Shown: positions 34,350 to 43,127 of the stretch, piece after piece
Position numbering within the stretch: the first letter of the stretch is position 1
Layout of the letters: each line of letters opens with the position of its first letter
NCBI GenBank assembly: GCA_944390725.1
Contig: CALXQU010000001.1
Coordinates: forward strand, 124,001 to 188,000
Source: an uncultured Spirochaetaceae bacterium
Lineage (GTDB): Bacteria; Spirochaetota; Spirochaetia; Sphaerochaetales; Sphaerochaetaceae
Length of the DNA: 64,000 nucleotides
Direction of reading: 5' to 3'
Position numbers and translations under genes: made by a program
Notes under the pieces: model-generated
Seen by the model: the letters and a program-made list of their open reading frames with translations, nothing else
Database searches by the model: none
What the model was told of the DNA's origin: nothing

Positions 34350-36366
34350 GGCAATCCCCAACAAGGAGCTGGTCGACAAGTTCGTCAAGAAGATCATCCG
34401 CTATGGCGAGGAGGACAAGGCCAAGATAACGGCCGCGGCCATATTCGCGGCGCAGAAGCACGGCGACCAGAAGAGGAAGACAGGGCAGCCGTACATAACC
34501 CACCCTATCGCGGTGGCTGAGATCCTCATGCAGATCGGCATGGATGCCGACACGGTCTCCGCGGGCCTGCTCCATGACACGATCGAGGATACCGACACCA
34601 CCGAGGAGGAGATCTCGGAGATCTTCGGCAAGGAAGTCGGGCAGATGGTCCAGGCCGTCACGAAGATCAGCAGGATCACCGACGAGAAGTCGATACAGGA
34701 GGCGGAGACCATCAAGAAGATGTTCTTCGCGATGTCTAAGGACCTCAGGGTCATCCTCATCAAGCTTGCCGATAAGCTCCATAACATGAGGACCATCCAG
34801 GGCCTCTCCCCAGAACGCAAGCGCGCCTTCGCCAATGACTGCCTGGAGATCTTCGCGCCCATTGCCGACAGCCTCGGCATGTCGACGATCAAGAGCGAGC
34901 TCGAGGACCTCTCGCTCAAGGCCCTCAAGCCCGAGTCATATGACTACATCAACAGCTACCTGCTCGAGAAGAAGAGCGAGTACACCGCCTACATCAAGCA
35001 GGTATCGCGGGCGATAGAGGAAGCCTGCCGCAAGGCCGGCATCACCGATATCGAGATAACCGGCCGCGTGAAGCATGCCTATTCGATCTACCAGAAGATC
35101 AAGAAGAGGAAGAAGGAGATCGATGAGATCTACGATATCCTCGGCATCCGCGTCATCTGCCAGACCACCGTCGAATGCTACACGATCCTCGGCATCATCC
35201 ATTCCACATGGATCCCGATAGAGGGCAGGTTCAAGGATTACATCGCCATGCCCAAGGCCAATAACTACCAGTCGCTGCACACCACCGTCCTCGGCCCGCA
35301 GAACAGGCACCTGGAGATCCAGATCAGGACGCAGGAGATGCATAAGACAGCGGAGGAAGGCGTTGCCGCGCATTGGGCCTACAAGGCGGCATCAGGCTCC
35401 GAGTCAGGCACATGGAAGACCGTCGACTCCATCAACTACCAGAAGATCATCCGCAAGATAAAGACATGGTCGAAGGAAATCGAGCAGTCCGAGGACTTCA
35501 TGGATGAGATCAAGAACGAGCTCCTGAAGGATTCCATAGTCATCTTCACCCCGCAGGGCCATGTAATAGAGCTCCCCGTAGGCTCCACCGCGCTCGATTT
35601 CGCCTACAAGGTACATACGGATATCGGGAACCACTGCTCAGGCGCCAAGGCCGACGGATCGATCATCGCCCTCAACAAGCCGCTGGGCAACACGCAGATC
35701 GTGGAGATCATGACAAGCCCATCCGCGCATCCCAACCAGCAGTGGCTCGAGTACGCGCAGACAGCATCAGCAAGGAAGAAGATCAGGGCCTGGCTGAACA
35801 AGAACACGCAGACGAACATCCCCATCGCCGCATCGCCGCTGCAGGAGGAGAAGAAGCCTGCCCTCTCGCCGATGGAGAGCGCCAAGGCCATCATCCCGCT
35901 GATGCAGGGCCTCAAGTTCATCAACACCGACAGCAAGAAGGGCTCAGTCATCATCGGCAACAGCAGCAACATACTCTTCGACTTCGCCAAGTGCTGCAAT
36001 CCCGTCCATGGCGACAAGATCGTCGCCTATATCACGCGCGGACGCGGCTACGTGATCCACAGGGCCGACTGCCCCAACCTGCGGAACATGCCGGAGGCGG
36101 AGAACAGGATCGTGCCCGTGGAATGGGACAGCCAGGAGCTCGTCAGGCGCTTCTCGGTGGTAGCCAAGTTCAATGCCGAGCTCTTCGGCGAGATAGACAA
36201 TGCCGTCAGGAAGCACGGCGGGCATCTGATACAGGGCGCGCTGGATGTAGCGCCGGAAGGGCTTGTGGGCACGTTCACGGTCAGCGCCGACAGCGATGGC
36301 GACATGAAGAGGACCATCGCCGCCATACGCCAGATCCCCTCGATAATCAGGATACAGGGAGTCTAG
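34327..36366 (+). CDS. Bifunctional (p)ppGpp synthetase/hydrolase
   Basis: A 679-residue RelA/SpoT homologue. The HD hydrolase domain has HGDQKRKTGQPYITHP and LLHDTIEDTD, suggesting active hydrolysis. The synthetase domain has RVKHAYSIYQKIKKR, GIRVIC and GRFKDYIAMPKANNYQSLH. The C-terminal part has TGS (IVIFTPQGHVIELPVGSTALDFAY), the conserved CCNPVHGD Cys region, and a terminal ACT domain. It sets the stringent response. It is translationally coupled to prmC and converges on the pyrophosphatase with a 4-bp overlap. Confidence 0.95.
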   Translation: MEEKEINEAIPNKELVDKFVKKIIRYGEEDKAKITAAAIFAAQKHGDQKRKTGQPYITHPIAVAEILMQIGMDADTVSAGLLHDTIEDTDTTEEEISEIFGKEVGQMVQAVTKISRITDEKSIQEAETIKKMFFAMSKDLRVILIKLADKLHNMRTIQGLSPERKRAFANDCLEIFAPIADSLGMSTIKSELEDLSLKALKPESYDYINSYLLEKKSEYTAYIKQVSRAIEEACRKAGITDIEITGRVKHAYSIYQKIKKRKKEIDEIYDILGIRVICQTTVECYTILGIIHSTWIPIEGRFKDYIAMPKANNYQSLHTTVLGPQNRHLEIQIRTQEMHKTAEEGVAAHWAYKAASGSESGTWKTVDSINYQKIIRKIKTWSKEIEQSEDFMDEIKNELLKDSIVIFTPQGHVIELPVGSTALDFAYKVHTDIGNHCSGAKADGSIIALNKPLGNTQIVEIMTSPSAHPNQQWLEYAQTASARKKIRAWLNKNTQTNIPIAASPLQEEKKPALSPMESAKAIIPLMQGLKFINTDSKKGSVIIGNSSNILFDFAKCCNPVHGDKIVAYITRGRGYVIHRADCPNLRNMPEAENRIVPVEWDSQELVRRFSVVAKFNAELFGEIDNAVRKHGGHLIQGALDVAPEGLVGTFTVSADSDGDMKRTIAAIRQIPSIIRIQGV

Positions 36367-37991
36367 GCCTCATCGAGCATGCTGAGGATCTCAGGCAGCA
36401 GCTGCTTCTTCCTCGACAGCACGCCAGGCAGGCTGTACACCCCTGCGGATATCCTGTCATAAGGCAGCCTGGCTATGCCATCGAAATCCGTAGTGAGGAG
36501 GACGGATGTCTCTGCCACCACATCGGTGACCAGCAGCATCGCCCAGTCAAGCTCCAGGGCCGACTTCTCGTTCCCCAGCGCCTCAAGGTAACGGCTGCTG
36601 ATATCGCGTATCTCCGACATGTTGGTCACCTCCACCTGGGATATCGCGAAGGAAATGCCCTTCTCCTTATAGCGCTTCATATCGGCGGAGATGACCGCCT
36701 TCGGATCCTGCGCAGCGAGGCCGAGGCTGTCCGAGAAGATATCATTGCCGTATTCCGTGATATCCACGGAAGCGATGGCAGCCAGCTTGGCAGCCACATG
36801 CCTGTCGTAATCGGTCGTCGTCGGGCTCTTGAGGATCACAGTATCGGCAAGCAGGCCTGCCAGAAGCACCTTGGCAGTCACCTCGTCGATATCGGCGCCC
36901 CACTTCCTGTACTGCTCATAGACGATCGTACAGGTGGAGCCCAGCGGCTCTGAGCAGATGTAGATGGGATTGCGCATCCTCGGGGCAGCCAGCCGGTGGT
37001 GGTCTATGATCTCGATGATCTCCGCATCCTCTATCCCTGATACCGACTGCTCCGCCTCATTGTGGTCCATGAGGATAAGGCGCTGCCTCGGCTTGTCGAG
37101 GAAGCACCTCCTGGTGACGAACCCCGCCCATCTGCCGCCATCGTATATCGACATACCGCGCTTCTCGCTCTCGGCAAGCTTCCTCTTGGCATCATCGAAA
37201 AGCTCATCGGCATCTGCGGAGAACTCCCCTTCCGGATCGAGGATATCGGAAAGGGGCGTCGACAGCCTCATGAGGCGTAGCGTCTCCGCCGTATCAAGCG
37301 CCGAGAGGTAGACGAATCCCCTGAAAGCGGAGAAATCGAAGTCGAAGGCATCGAGGTCCTCCACGCCCGTAAGCACGATGCCCGGGAGCTGCTTCTCGAT
37401 TGCGGCAGCAAGGTGCTTGCGCCTGTCGCCGATGATGAGCACGGGCTTCTCGGCGCACTTCCCCAGCCTGGAGAGGAATACCTGGTACTCCATCGCGCCT
37501 ACCATGTAAGGCGCCCTCACCGAACCATCATCGCTCCTCTTCAGGAACGCTCCCTTGATCACCCTTGCGATATTGTCCTGCGAGATCAGATAGCTCTGCC
37601 TCGAGCCATTGACGCTCTCGCGGAGGAAGAACGCATTCATATCGTCAGCGGAAAGCAGCCCGCGGTAATCGCCATCATCTATCACCGGCACCACCGTAGG
37701 CTTCATCCGCGCGAAGAGGTCCATCAGGAGATAGACAGGGTCATCCGAGCGCATGCTGTACGTCGCATGCCTCGTGACCTGGCCTACCCTGGGCTTCACG
37801 TCATGGAGGAACATCGGCAGCTCAAGCGAGAGCTCCGAGAATATCCTGCGCGTATTCCTGTTGGCCGGCCCCAGCACCACCGGCGTGTATCTATTTACCT
37901 CATCAAGCGAATTCTTCAGCCTTGCATATGCCCATGCGGAGCATACGGAATCCATATCGGGATTCCTGTGCCCTGTAATGAAAACTTCCAT
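36363..37991 (-). CDS. ppaC: Manganese-dependent inorganic pyrophosphatase with CBS-DRTGG insert
   Basis: A 542-residue family II pyrophosphatase. The DHH-phosphatase core has GHRNPDMDSVCSA at the N-terminus and IEIIDHHRL in the middle; the DHHA2 domain with the terminal SRKKQL Arg-Lys pocket ends the protein. Between them lie CBS repeats (PTVVPVIDDGDYRGLL; SIYDGGRWAGFV) flanking a DRTGG-type domain, which in this class senses adenine nucleotides. ATG 37991 follows TATACC by 8 bases with no ribosome site; the longer upstream frame runs into rpiB. Confidence 0.92.
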   Translation of the reverse strand: MEVFITGHRNPDMDSVCSAWAYARLKNSLDEVNRYTPVVLGPANRNTRRIFSELSLELPMFLHDVKPRVGQVTRHATYSMRSDDPVYLLMDLFARMKPTVVPVIDDGDYRGLLSADDMNAFFLRESVNGSRQSYLISQDNIARVIKGAFLKRSDDGSVRAPYMVGAMEYQVFLSRLGKCAEKPVLIIGDRRKHLAAAIEKQLPGIVLTGVEDLDAFDFDFSAFRGFVYLSALDTAETLRLMRLSTPLSDILDPEGEFSADADELFDDAKRKLAESEKRGMSIYDGGRWAGFVTRRCFLDKPRQRLILMDHNEAEQSVSGIEDAEIIEIIDHHRLAAPRMRNPIYICSEPLGSTCTIVYEQYRKWGADIDEVTAKVLLAGLLADTVILKSPTTTDYDRHVAAKLAAIASVDITEYGNDIFSDSLGLAAQDPKAVISADMKRYKEKGISFAISQVEVTNMSEIRDISSRYLEALGNEKSALELDWAMLLVTDVVAETSVLLTTDFDGIARLPYDRISAGVYSLPGVLSRKKQLLPEILSMLDEA

Positions 37992-38007
37992 GCATAAATG
38001 GTATAAT
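37978..38007 (+). promoter_or_regulatory. Overlapping divergent promoters of rpiB and ppaC
   Basis: ATGAAA (37978-37983), 18 bp, TATAAT (38002-38007) points to rpiB. The same bases read on the minus strand give TATACC (38000-38005) for ppaC, so the two -10 elements overlap and only one polymerase can bind at a time. Confidence 0.5.
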
Positions 38008-38027
38008 GAACTCCCGAGGAGGAAAAG

Positions 38028-38471
38028 ATGAAGAAAGCCGTAATGGCAAATGACCAAGCTGCCATAGACCTTGCCCGCAGGATGAAGGAACACCTGGAGA
38101 GCCGTGGGTATGAAGTGGACTACCTGGGCACGACGACGCCCGAGAGCATAGACTATCCTGACATGGCGGAGAAAGCCGTGGAGGAATTCCGCAGGGGCGG
38201 ATATGAATTCGGAGTGCTTCTCTGTGGTACCGGCATAGGCATATCGCTATCCGCGAACAAGATGAAGGGAATCCGATGCGCGCTGCCTCAGAACGCATAT
38301 GCTGCAGAGATGGCCAAGAGGCACAACAACGCCAACTTCATCGCATTCGGCGGCAGGGTCGAATATACGGAGAAGCCGGAGAGCATCCTTGACGCCTTCA
38401 TAGATGCCGGATTCGAAGGCGGAAGGCACCAGCGCAGGATCGATAAGATGATGGCGCTAGAGGGGAAATAA
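38028..38471 (+). CDS. rpiB: Ribose-5-phosphate isomerase B family protein
   Basis: A 147-residue RpiB/LacAB-family isomerase interconverting ribulose and ribose 5-phosphate. The catalytic Cys motif is LLCGTGIGISLSANK, followed by RCALPQNAYAAEMAKRHNNANFIAFGGR. The N-terminal motif, usually DHAG with a His, is NDQAA here: the Asp is kept and the His is Gln. That may alter ring opening or substrate. GAGGAGG lies 6 bases before ATG. Confidence 0.88.
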   Translation: MKKAVMANDQAAIDLARRMKEHLESRGYEVDYLGTTTPESIDYPDMAEKAVEEFRRGGYEFGVLLCGTGIGISLSANKMKGIRCALPQNAYAAEMAKRHNNANFIAFGGRVEYTEKPESILDAFIDAGFEGGRHQRRIDKMMALEGK

Positions 38472-38488
38472 GACCTATAACAACGGAA

Positions 38489-38581
38489 CGGGACTCCGGA
38501 GATTCCGGAATCCCGCCATCCATACGTTTTGATCCTATGAGCCAACTGCGCGGATTCCGCTTTTTTCAAGAGCGGAATCCG
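38489..38581. repeat. Two hairpins after rpiB
   Basis: The first hairpin is 38489-38515: 12-bp arms with one mismatch around GAT, centred on TCCGGA. The second is 38551-38560 with 38572-38581: perfect 10-bp arms CGGATTCCGC / GCGGAATCCG, with TTTTTTCAAGA as loop. Both sit between convergent genes and share the word GGAATCC. They probably end transcription from both sides. Confidence 0.5.
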
Positions 38582-38592
38582 ATGGATGATTA

Positions 38593-40379
38593 TCAGTGGA
38601 AAACAACAACCTTTTCAGGGGATACAAGCTGATAATTGCTATTCTTCTGCGTGTTCCTTACTGTCCCGAACAGACCTCCAGAATATCTATCTTGTCCTTC
38701 ATAAGGTGTATTAGGACCGCTTGAGAGCGTTGAGTCTGTGAACTGGCATCCACTCTGATAGTAGTTCACTTCATGGCCTTTTTGTGGGCTATACGGATCT
38801 GTTCCGCTTACTGGCTCAGTACCTCCGACAGTACCTGCGACGAGTCCTATACCATAAGGATCATATCCATAATAATCAGAGCTGGTATTAGGAGCTGGTT
38901 TAAGGGAGATGTCGACGTCAATTACGGAGACCTGACTAATCCTACCTTCCTCAAAATGGCCAGCTATACCGCCGATGCACTGTACATCGCCTGCAATCGT
39001 ATCAATCGATACGGAACAGTTCTCTATGACGTTGGCGTTATTTCCATGGGTGCCATAAGCCGCACCGATTATACCTCCCATAATGCTCGGGCCGCCGACT
39101 ACTCCTCTGAGGAATGATCCGGCGGCTGCATCCACATGGCAGTTCTTTATGCTGATCCTGGATGCAGTGTGGTTCCTGCCGACGATTCCGCCGAAACTTG
39201 CCGCGCCCTGGATCTGAACCGAACCAGTAAGATTAAGCTTCTCCAGATTAACCGTATCATCCTCTGTCGGAGTGCCGCTGTCGCAATGAGGAATAAGGCC
39301 CACGAACGATCCTACGAAGAATGATGAAGAACCACCCATAGCCCGGCAGTTCTCAATCGTCAGATCTATTATCGAGGCACCACCGCCGACAACCCCGAAC
39401 AGGCCGCTTCCGGTGCTGCTGTCAGTAGAGCACTTGATATCCAGATTCGAAATTGTTTTTCCATTGCCATTGAAAGTGCCTTTGAATAGGTTATAGCCTG
39501 ATTCCTTCCCGATGTATTCGTTGTTTATCGGGGTGGCTATATTCCCAATCGGTGTCCAGGGATGATTACCCATATCAAGGTCAGCAGAAAGCGTGATTGT
39601 CTTATTATAAAAATTGTCAATCTTCTCATTCACGATCTGGGCAAGTCCTGCAAGCTGGTCAGGCGTGGAAATGGTGAATGGGCCCTGGCTGCTATCATAC
39701 CAGGAAGTATCCACACCGCCCTTCCAGGAATTATCGACAATCGTGGTTCCTTCTACGGTTATAGATGCACCAGCGTCAACCGTGGCGGATACAGACACTT
39801 CTACAGTCGTTACAGCAAGCGTTCCTGATGTCGATTCAGCATATTCAATCTCTATCTTGGCATTGCCAGAAGCCTTGATGCTGGCCCTATATGTCGTGCT
39901 CTCGTTTTCCTGCTTGAGGGTAAGGGAGCTTTCACTTACAACATATTTGTCAAGCGTAGCGGAAGTCGCATCGACCATCGCATCGAATGCAATCCGGAGG
40001 AACCCGGAAATAGATTCAATGCCAAGTCCCTTGTTAAGCCCTTCTCCGGAATAACCGCCAAGGGTAACTGCTGCAATGATTGTGCCTTCCGTGGATTTTG
40101 CCCTGAGACCTTTTGCCTGCGAACCATTTTCCCAGACTATGGACATTCCGTCAGGACGATTCGCACTCTTAAGGTCATTGACGATTCCAGGGATATTTAT
40201 CGCCGATGCTACATCGCCTGGATCCATCTGGTTATCGCTTGGCCAGTATCCCGGGAATCCTGGAATCCCTGGATAGCCATATGAACATCCGACAAGAACG
40301 GAAACAATGAGGAATACAAGGATAGCAGTGATTATGCTATTTGCAAATACCCCCCCCCTGCATGCTTAGATTTCTTCAT
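38593..40379 (-). CDS. Phase-variable surface lipoprotein with GLUG-like repeats (out of frame)
   Basis: The long downstream frame (to stop 38593) lacks a start with signal peptide. Codons upstream of the first in-frame ATG (40227) encode a hydrophobic stretch with lipobox VLVGC and then YPGIPGFPGYW. The natural start is ATG 40379 (GGAGG 7 bases before), reading MKKSKHAGGG into a run of nine G. With nine, translation stops after 15 codons; with ten or seven it joins the long frame, giving about 595 residues. The mature protein holds repeated GLFGVVGGG, GGIVGRN and GGIAGHF turns, typical of right-handed beta-helix GLUG surface proteins. Base composition is more AT-rich than neighbours. Confidence 0.82.
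40350..40358 (-). repeat. Poly-G(9) tract, phase-variation switch
   Basis: Nine consecutive C on the plus strand (G on the coding strand) lie from codon 8 of the lipoprotein gene. Slippage by one base up, or two down, restores the frame. The shift occurs inside coding sequence, so it would turn the protein on or off. Confidence 0.8.
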
Positions 40380-40418
40380 GTCTGAGCCTCCACGGCTAGG
40401 ATATCATACGCATCTTAT

Positions 40419-40538
40419 GGCTGCAATAAAATCAGCAGCCAATTTTTCTGCGTAAATACGCATTTTCCTTAGCAACAATCCGCTTAGTATATAGCCAATA
40501 TGCAAATAGGAAGCGTATCTAAAATGCGTAAATACGCA
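40419..40538. promoter_or_regulatory. Upstream region of the phase-variable gene with twin palindromes
   Basis: This gene-free stretch holds two copies of TGCGTAAATACGCA (40449-40462 and 40525-40538), 76 bp apart start to start. Their outer flanks are inverted relative to each other (TTTCTGCGTA versus TACGCAGAAA). A 6-bp hairpin GGCTGC/GCAGCC lies at 40419-40440. The second palindrome is 14 bp past the stop of the dihydropyrimidinase gene. The pair could be operator sites for a dimeric regulator bridging or looping the promoter. Confidence 0.5.
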
Positions 40539-40551
40539 GAAAGATCACGGA

Positions 40552-41919
40552 TCAGTTCCTCTTCACCTTCAGGAACCTGCCATCGCCCTCCACGCCGAGG
40601 TAGAGGCCATCGCCCATGATAAGCCTTCCGCGGAGATAGGTCATCACGACCTTGCCTGTCACGGTCATGCCATCATAGGCCGTATAGCCGGCTGCCGAGT
40701 GGATGGTATCCCTGCCGAGCGTCCAGGAGAAGTCTGGGTTGAAGAGCACGATATCCGCATCGGTGCCTTCCTCCAGGGATCCCTTCTCAGGATAGAGGCC
40801 GAAGTACTTGGCAGGCCCTGTGGAGATGAGGTTGACTATCTGCGAGAGCGAGAGCCTGCCGCTTACGAGCCCGAATGTGTTCATGAGCGGGAGGAGCTCC
40901 TCCGTGCCTGGGATACCGGGATATATGGTCCGGCAGTCATCGCTGGCAAGCTTCTGGTCATACGTGAATGAGCAGTGGTCGGTGGCGACTACCTGTATCT
41001 CGCCATCGATGAGGGCCTCCTGCAGCGCCTCGTTGTCCTCCTTTGTCCTCAGCGGCGGCGTCATCACATACAGCGGCCCCTTCTCCCCTTCCAGCCTTGA
41101 CTTATCGAGGAAGAGATAATGGGGAGTCGTCTCCACGATGACCTTCACGCCGCGGCTCCTCAGATCCCTGACAGCCTCAAGGCCTTCCTTTGACGAGAGG
41201 TGGACGATATAGACAGGCATGCCCACTTCCTCTGCAATGCCTCCGACATATCTTATGGCAGCAGCCTCTGCCGATGCAGGCCTGAGCGCTGCATGGTCGA
41301 TAGGCCTATAGCCGCCTTTCCAGTTCCTGCCGATCTCCGTGATGATCTGGTCATCCTCCGCATGGACAGAGACCATCAGCCCCAGCCCATGGGCCATGGA
41401 GAAGATGGCCTTGAGGTCCTCCCGCTTCTCGACCAGATACCCTACATCCCTGTAGGTGGTGAAGATCTTCAATGTGCCTATGCCTGCATCGGCTATGGCC
41501 TTCAGTTCATCGCCGAGGCCTTCCCTGAACTTGTAGACACCCTGATGGAGGGCATAGTCTATGGCCATGGGAGCCATCTCATGGCGCCTTGCCCTTGCCG
41601 AATCGGCAAGGGAGCGCTTATCGTCATCCGCGAAATCGACGACGGTGGTGACGCCGCCGAAAGCAGCGAGCCTTGAGCCTTCGGCGAAGGAATCAGCCGT
41701 GACCGTGCCGCGCGATACCAGATGGTAATGCGTATGGGCATCGATGATTCCCGGAAGGACGCAGAGCCCTTCCGCATGTATCAGCTGCGTATCGGAAGGA
41801 AGGGTCGATATGTCGATATCCGGGGCGACCCTGCGGATCTTCGATCCTTCGATATAGATATCCTGATGCCTCATCCATTCCGTGTCTATGAGCAGACCGC
41901 CTTTTATCAATGTACGCAT
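40552..41919 (-). CDS. hydA: Dihydropyrimidinase/hydantoinase
   Basis: A 455-residue amidohydrolase opening dihydropyrimidine or hydantoin rings. Metal ligands are seen in PGIIDAHTHYH, the carboxylated Lys in GTLKIFTTYR (about 155), SVHAEDD, YIVHLSSKE and VVATDHCSF. The length is normal. It may work with the diaminopropionate ammonia-lyase 4 kb away, since the two families co-occur in purine and amino acid breakdown clusters, but they are not adjacent here. TAGAAT lies 6 bases before ATG and no ribosome site is seen. Confidence 0.9.
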   Translation of the reverse strand: MRTLIKGGLLIDTEWMRHQDIYIEGSKIRRVAPDIDISTLPSDTQLIHAEGLCVLPGIIDAHTHYHLVSRGTVTADSFAEGSRLAAFGGVTTVVDFADDDKRSLADSARARRHEMAPMAIDYALHQGVYKFREGLGDELKAIADAGIGTLKIFTTYRDVGYLVEKREDLKAIFSMAHGLGLMVSVHAEDDQIITEIGRNWKGGYRPIDHAALRPASAEAAAIRYVGGIAEEVGMPVYIVHLSSKEGLEAVRDLRSRGVKVIVETTPHYLFLDKSRLEGEKGPLYVMTPPLRTKEDNEALQEALIDGEIQVVATDHCSFTYDQKLASDDCRTIYPGIPGTEELLPLMNTFGLVSGRLSLSQIVNLISTGPAKYFGLYPEKGSLEEGTDADIVLFNPDFSWTLGRDTIHSAAGYTAYDGMTVTGKVVMTYLRGRLIMGDGLYLGVEGDGRFLKVKRN

Positions 41920-41943
41920 GAGGATATTCTACCACACCTCCCG

Positions 41944-42603
41944 TCACCAGGCTATCGGAGCCTCGCCCCTCCTGCGGAGGAATTCATTGCAGGCCCTGAA
42001 GTGGCCATTGCCGAAGAAGCCCCTGTAGGCGCTCAGCGGGCTGGGGTGCGCTGATTCGAGCACGAGGTGTGATGGGTTGGTTATCAGGACCTTCTTGCTC
42101 CTGGCATAGCTGCCCCAGAGCATGAAGACACGCGGCTTCGCATCGCGGCCGAGGGCGCTTATCGCATTGTCGGTGAAGCGTTCCCATCCCCTGCCTGCAT
42201 GGGATGCGGCCCTGTGGGCGACCACCGTGAGGGTTGAGTTCAGCAGGAGGACTCCCTGCCTTGCCCATCTGGAGAGGTCAGAGGACCACTCACCCTGCTC
42301 CACGCCCTCCTCGATGATCTCCTGGTGGATGTTCCTGAGCGAAGGCGGCTCCTCGGTCCCCTCATGCACGGAGAAGGACAGCCCCATCGCCTGCCCGGGC
42401 TCATGATAGGGGTCCTGCCCGACTATGATCACCTTCGTATCCGCGAACGGGGTGAGCCGGAAGGCATTGAAGATCTCATCCATCGGAGGATAGACCGTCT
42501 TCGTCGCATACTCGCCCTTGAGGAAGCTCCTGAGATTCAGATAATACGGCTTGGCCTGCTCCTCATCAAAAAGCGGCTGCCAGTCATTGCCTACGCGTAT
42601 CAT
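41944..42603 (-). CDS. ung: Uracil-DNA glycosylase
   Basis: A 219-residue family 1 UDG removing uracil from DNA. The motifs are GQDPYHEPGQAMGLSFSV (water-activating loop), LLLNSTLTV and the minor-groove loop HPSPLSAYRGFFG. TATACT lies exactly 7 bases before ATG with no ribosome site, so the message is likely leaderless. The divergent neighbour at 42654 shows the same arrangement. Confidence 0.96.
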   Translation of the reverse strand: MIRVGNDWQPLFDEEQAKPYYLNLRSFLKGEYATKTVYPPMDEIFNAFRLTPFADTKVIIVGQDPYHEPGQAMGLSFSVHEGTEEPPSLRNIHQEIIEEGVEQGEWSSDLSRWARQGVLLLNSTLTVVAHRAASHAGRGWERFTDNAISALGRDAKPRVFMLWGSYARSKKVLITNPSHLVLESAHPSPLSAYRGFFGNGHFRACNEFLRRRGEAPIAW

Positions 42604-42617
42604 GGAAAAGAGTATAG

Positions 42618-42646
42618 CTGAAATCCGGCGTCCTATGCTTTAGAAT
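42618..42646 (+). promoter_or_regulatory. Promoter for a leaderless transcript (42654 gene)
   Basis: CTGAAA (42618-42623), a 17-bp gap, TAGAAT (42641-42646), then 7 bases to ATG 42654. The ung -10 (42611-42616, minus strand) abuts it. Confidence 0.55.
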
Positions 42647-42653
42647 CTTCTGT

Positions 42654-43127
42654 ATGGATACAGCAGATGTTGCCCAGTTCATCAGGGAAAGGGAGGAGAA
42701 GCTCGGCGGGAAGATCCGCTACAGAACATACTGCACATGGTATGCGAGGCTCGGCCATGAGGTCAGGGAATACGGCATCCTGCTCTATACCGATGGCAGG
42801 ACCGTAGCCTACGAGGACTTCGACAGGGGGCCTACGCTGCTTGGCATCCCCATCAGGAGGACGCGTCCCAAGGACGAGGAATACGTGAAGCTCGAAGTGG
42901 CCTTCCCCATAGAGGATATCGCAGACATGACGCAGGTCACTTGGTCATCTGCCGCGAAATCGGCAAGCTGTGGGAAGGACATATCGAAGGAGGCCAATGC
43001 CTTCGACCGGATGTTCCGCAGGATAGTGACGAAGCTGTCGCTGAAGGATGGCACGGTGATCTTCATCGAGCCAGGCAGCCATAAGGAGCTTGCCGGGAGC
43101 ATCAGGAGGTTCAGGGAGGAAGGATGA
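42654..43127 (+). CDS. Conserved-looking protein of unknown function
   Basis: A 157-residue cytoplasmic protein with no signal or membrane segment. It is rich in charged residues, with YRTYCTWYARLGHEVREYG near the N-terminus and KLSLKDGTVIFIEPG near the end. No family is recognised. It overlaps the phosphohexomutase gene by 4 bp (ATGA), so it is co-transcribed with a sugar phosphate mutase and may act in the same surface-sugar pathway. Confidence 0.65.
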   Translation: MDTADVAQFIREREEKLGGKIRYRTYCTWYARLGHEVREYGILLYTDGRTVAYEDFDRGPTLLGIPIRRTRPKDEEYVKLEVAFPIEDIADMTQVTWSSAAKSASCGKDISKEANAFDRMFRRIVTKLSLKDGTVIFIEPGSHKELAGSIRRFREEG

